A stretch of 64,000 nucleotides of DNA from Vicia villosa (lineage: Eukaryota > Streptophyta > Magnoliopsida > Fabales > Fabaceae), in NCBI RefSeq assembly GCF_029867415.1, contig NC_081185.1, forward strand, positions 117,655,987 to 117,719,986, given 5' to 3'. Numbering within the stretch: position 1 is the first letter of the stretch; each line of letters starts with the position of its first letter. Below, one piece after another: positions 61,701 through 64,000 of this stretch. The notes below the pieces were generated by a model. It was not told where the DNA came from, ran no database searches, and worked only from the letters and a program-made list of their open reading frames with translations. The position numbers and the translations under genes were made by a program.

Positions 61701-62046
61701 TGACGCAGTCAGAAACATTAGGGATTAGCAAGCGTTAAACCTAGAATGAAAACGCAGGATTGCAAGCACAAAATCTGTCAGCTAAACTCTGGAATCCATC
61801 AGATAAAGATTATACTGAATTTTATTATATAAAAAGATGATCTTTAACTCACGCACCAAAAGTGTTTAAATACAGAAATAAAGAAACTCTAATAGGTTTT
61901 TAATCCAAAACAAAAATAAAATAGAAAATAACCTAATAAACTTTTAATCCAAAACAAAAATAAAAAACAAAAAATTGCAGAAAATATTAAAATGTTGTTT
62001 TTGTCTCTAGAACAAACTCGGATGGCTTAAAAATCTTCCTACATCA
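61701..62046 (-). mobile_element. Short 5' LTR of the gag-bearing element
   Basis: Starts TGATGTAGGAAG at 62046 and ends ...CTGCGTCA at 61701 on the minus strand, about 346 bp. It contains a 50-bp direct repeat (TTTAATCCAAAACAAAAATA twice on the plus strand, 61901 and 61949). LTR, primer site and gag follow in the expected order. Confidence 0.65.
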
Positions 62047-62817
62047 GATTAAATAATATAATTGAAAGAGTGAAAAAAATTAAAATTAAACTAAAAAAAT
62101 TAAGGGGTGATAGTTATGTTTAATTACGAGTCATTCTTGTAGGGAAAATAATAATAAAGTTGTTGTAATGCATGATAAAGTTGTTTGTATTATTATTTTG
62201 TGAAATTGTATTATTTTAAGTACTTTTGATTATATATTAGTGGATATAACTTTTCTTTGTGTAATATAGAGGGCTAAAGCCCAAAAGAAAGAAGAACCAC
62301 AACAAAACTAATCTGGGGAAGAAAATTCTTTTACATCTAACATCTGAAGGTACTATTAACTCCACTTGCTTAGCTAATTTGTCAATAAGCATCAATTATT
62401 TTCTCTATAAGTGCATGTGTACCCAATATATGTAATATGGTTGTCAAAATATACTTGAGTTGATATGATTATCTTAGTTGGTTTTCAAATATATTTTTAT
62501 ACAATTTATATCGGAAAAAAATTAGATAGGGTGATTTATATTATTTTCTAATGAAATTATAACAAATGTATAATTTTGTCTTAAACATATGTAATTTTCT
62601 TATATTTTCACTCCTTAAACGTTATTTAAGCACACTTGTCATATTTTCATTGGAAAATAATATAGTCACACCTAAGAAATTGTAGATAAATTTTTTCCTC
62701 TATATTGTACCAAATTAAATAACCCATGTGCCCGCTGAAGTTTCTAATTAGCTTTGATGAAAATCATCTCCACCCAGTTGTAATGCCTATAGACAACGAC
62801 GAATGCAATAAAAAAAA
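62047..62817. other. Intergenic AT-rich region, no gene seen
   Basis: No supported gene. It is the downstream side of the LETM1-like gene. Confidence 0.5.
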
Positions 62818-62985
62818 GGGTTAATAGCAGTTTACCCCTGTAATATGAGCGTGTTTCGGTTTACCCTCCATCGTTGCCAAAGACAAGTTTTGGCAACGGT
62901 TTTTTTGAAAAAATCGTTGCCAAAATGTAGGGAGGGGATAAAGCAAAATTCGCTAACATTACAAGGAGTGGATTACTATTAACCC
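62818..62985. mobile_element. 168-bp Mutator-like MITE
   Basis: The ends GGGTTAATAG and, read on the other strand, GGGTTAATAG are inverted. The 10-bp flanks 62808-62817 and 62986-62995 both read ATAAAAAAAA, within the 9-11 bp range of Mutator-like elements. A strong hairpin in the middle pairs TTTTGGCAACG with CGTTGCCAAAA. Confidence 0.8.
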
Positions 62986-63170
62986 ATAAAAAAAATGGAG
63001 TTAGTGAAAAATACATCAATTAAGCTTGTTTTGCACGTTAGTATATGTAATTTATTCACATAAGCCCAACCTACATTTTGGGGACATGGGAGAATACATA
63101 CCAACCATTATTATTCACGATTACATTCAAAAAAATAACATGACAATATAACAAAATTCACAAATAAACA

Positions 63171-63808
63171 CTAGGATCTTCCTACTTGATCTTTTTCAGC
63201 ATCTTCTTTTTGGGTGCCTAATTTGACAATGTCTTCCACCAATATTTTCCCATCTGTTTATGATTCAAAAAATACACAAAATAACTGTCATCCATAGCCA
63301 GTTAAACAAAATTTCAAATTAAGATATTGGATCATCTGTATACTATACACATTCTAAAAATTACAGTTACATGTACCTCTCTGTGTTACCAACAACTCAA
63401 CATGAACTACAAAGTTTTTAAACTGCTTTGAAATTAGTCATTGCTCACTGTCATGGCTCTCACAAGATTGTGCAACAAAGAAGTACAAAACAAAAGAAAA
63501 AGGGGCTCGAAAAATAAAACCACATGTTGCATGAGGTTTTTCTTTGTGCTTTTGTGGTATTAGATTAGTTAAATGTTAGTTTCATTAATTTGAGAGGGTA
63601 CATCAGCAACATTCATATTGATGAGCGGCATTCATACTAGCTATATCTTAGTGCCACATGAGAATAAGGAAGAAATTGAGAGAAGAACTAACCACTATCC
63701 TTCGAAAGGTAGTTGATAAATTCATGAATTCCTTCTTTTCCCAACGTGTCCTTCAGATACACAGCAGCAGCTACAACTTCCTCAGGTGTCACTTTCCCAT
63801 CATAATCT
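63171..63808 (-). CDS. LETM1: LETM1-like mitochondrial cation/proton exchanger, last two exons
   Basis: LETM1 proteins sit in the inner mitochondrial membrane and exchange K+ or Ca2+ for H+. Two minus-strand exons are visible: 63808-63693 and 63253-63171, joined GT-AG with agreeing phase. The first begins DYDGKVTPEEVVAAAVYLKD, an EF-hand-like loop, and continues TLGKEGIHEFINYLSKDS. The last reads DGKILVEDIVKLG and ends with a charged tail and a stop at 63171-63173. This is the C-terminal end of plant 'LETM1 and EF-hand domain-containing' proteins. Upstream exons, including the transmembrane core, lie beyond the window, so intactness cannot be judged. A 76-bp tandem repeat lies in the intron at its 5' side. 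Confidence 0.85.
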
Positions 63809-63840
63809 CTGCCAGAACATGGCCGAACATTTAATGAAAT

Positions 63841-64000
63841 TATTTCTAACAATTACCATGCCATGTTGCTTTGTAAAACTTTAAACATGTATTGAGTCTT
63901 TGAAATATTTACTAATTATTTCTAACAATTACCATGCCATGTTGCTTTGTAAAACTTTAAACATGTATTGAGTCTTTGAAATATTTACTAATTATTTCTA
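63841..64000. repeat. Perfect 76-bp tandem repeat at window end
   Basis: TATTTCTAACAATTACCATG starts at 63841 and 63917, and its first bases restart at 63993, giving an exact 76-bp period. The two full copies are identical over their length. It lies in a LETM1-like intron and runs past the window edge. Confidence 0.95.

Overview
The window is nuclear DNA of a flowering plant. It has AT-rich intergenic sequence, intron-split genes with GT-AG junctions, and dense layers of nested transposons. Two kinds of sequence point to a legume of the vetch/pea/clover group: long Ogre-type Ty3/gypsy LTRs with the TGGCGACTCTGCTGGGG primer site, and Tekay-like and Sirevirus-like remnants. The species is not determined.

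Only four host genes can be supported. (1) PGLP1, chloroplast phosphoglycolate phosphatase, 16759-19630 (+), ten coding exons, 362 residues, all HAD motifs intact. (2) A single-exon four-helix membrane protein, 20860-21414 (-), convergent with PGLP1. (3) A SYN4/RAD21-type cohesin kleisin, 27531-38812 (-), fifteen coding exons that join in frame to 1809 residues. Its middle carries four separate in-frame tandem-repeat arrays and a duplicated exon pair. (4) The 3' end of a LETM1-like mitochondrial cation-exchanger gene, 63171-63808 (-), which runs off the right edge. An unrecognised exon-like fragment lies at 50622-51018.

Layout. 1-5281 is the 5' LTR and start of gag of an Ogre-like element (-). 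It sits inside an older Ogre-like LTR (5282-12373), which is itself broken by a probable Copia solo LTR (8079-8616) and a 1.9-kb foldback element (9746-11609). 12374-15753 is the 3' end and LTR of a Tekay-like element carrying a hAT element. A LINE tail lies just upstream of PGLP1. 21690-26545 is a mosaic of MITEs, two hAT elements and duplicated blocks between the membrane-protein gene and SYN4. 40840-49219 holds a degenerate plus-strand transposon-like sequence, a decayed Sirevirus-like Copia element (-) whose LTR is split by a 2.06-kb CACTA element, and a third copy of the hAT family. 49600-55260 is tandem and simple repeats with one PIF/hAT-like element. 58480-62046 holds three further LTR-retrotransposon pieces.

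The genes are unrelated in function (photorespiration, a membrane protein of unknown role, sister-chromatid cohesion, mitochondrial ion exchange), and nothing suggests an operon-like or cluster relationship. The most unusual item is the SYN4 gene, where roughly 30% of the predicted protein is minisatellite-derived. The mobile elements are also informative because many keep target-site duplications: 8 bp for hAT copies, 3 bp for CACTA, 10 bp for a Mutator-like MITE and TA for a Stowaway.
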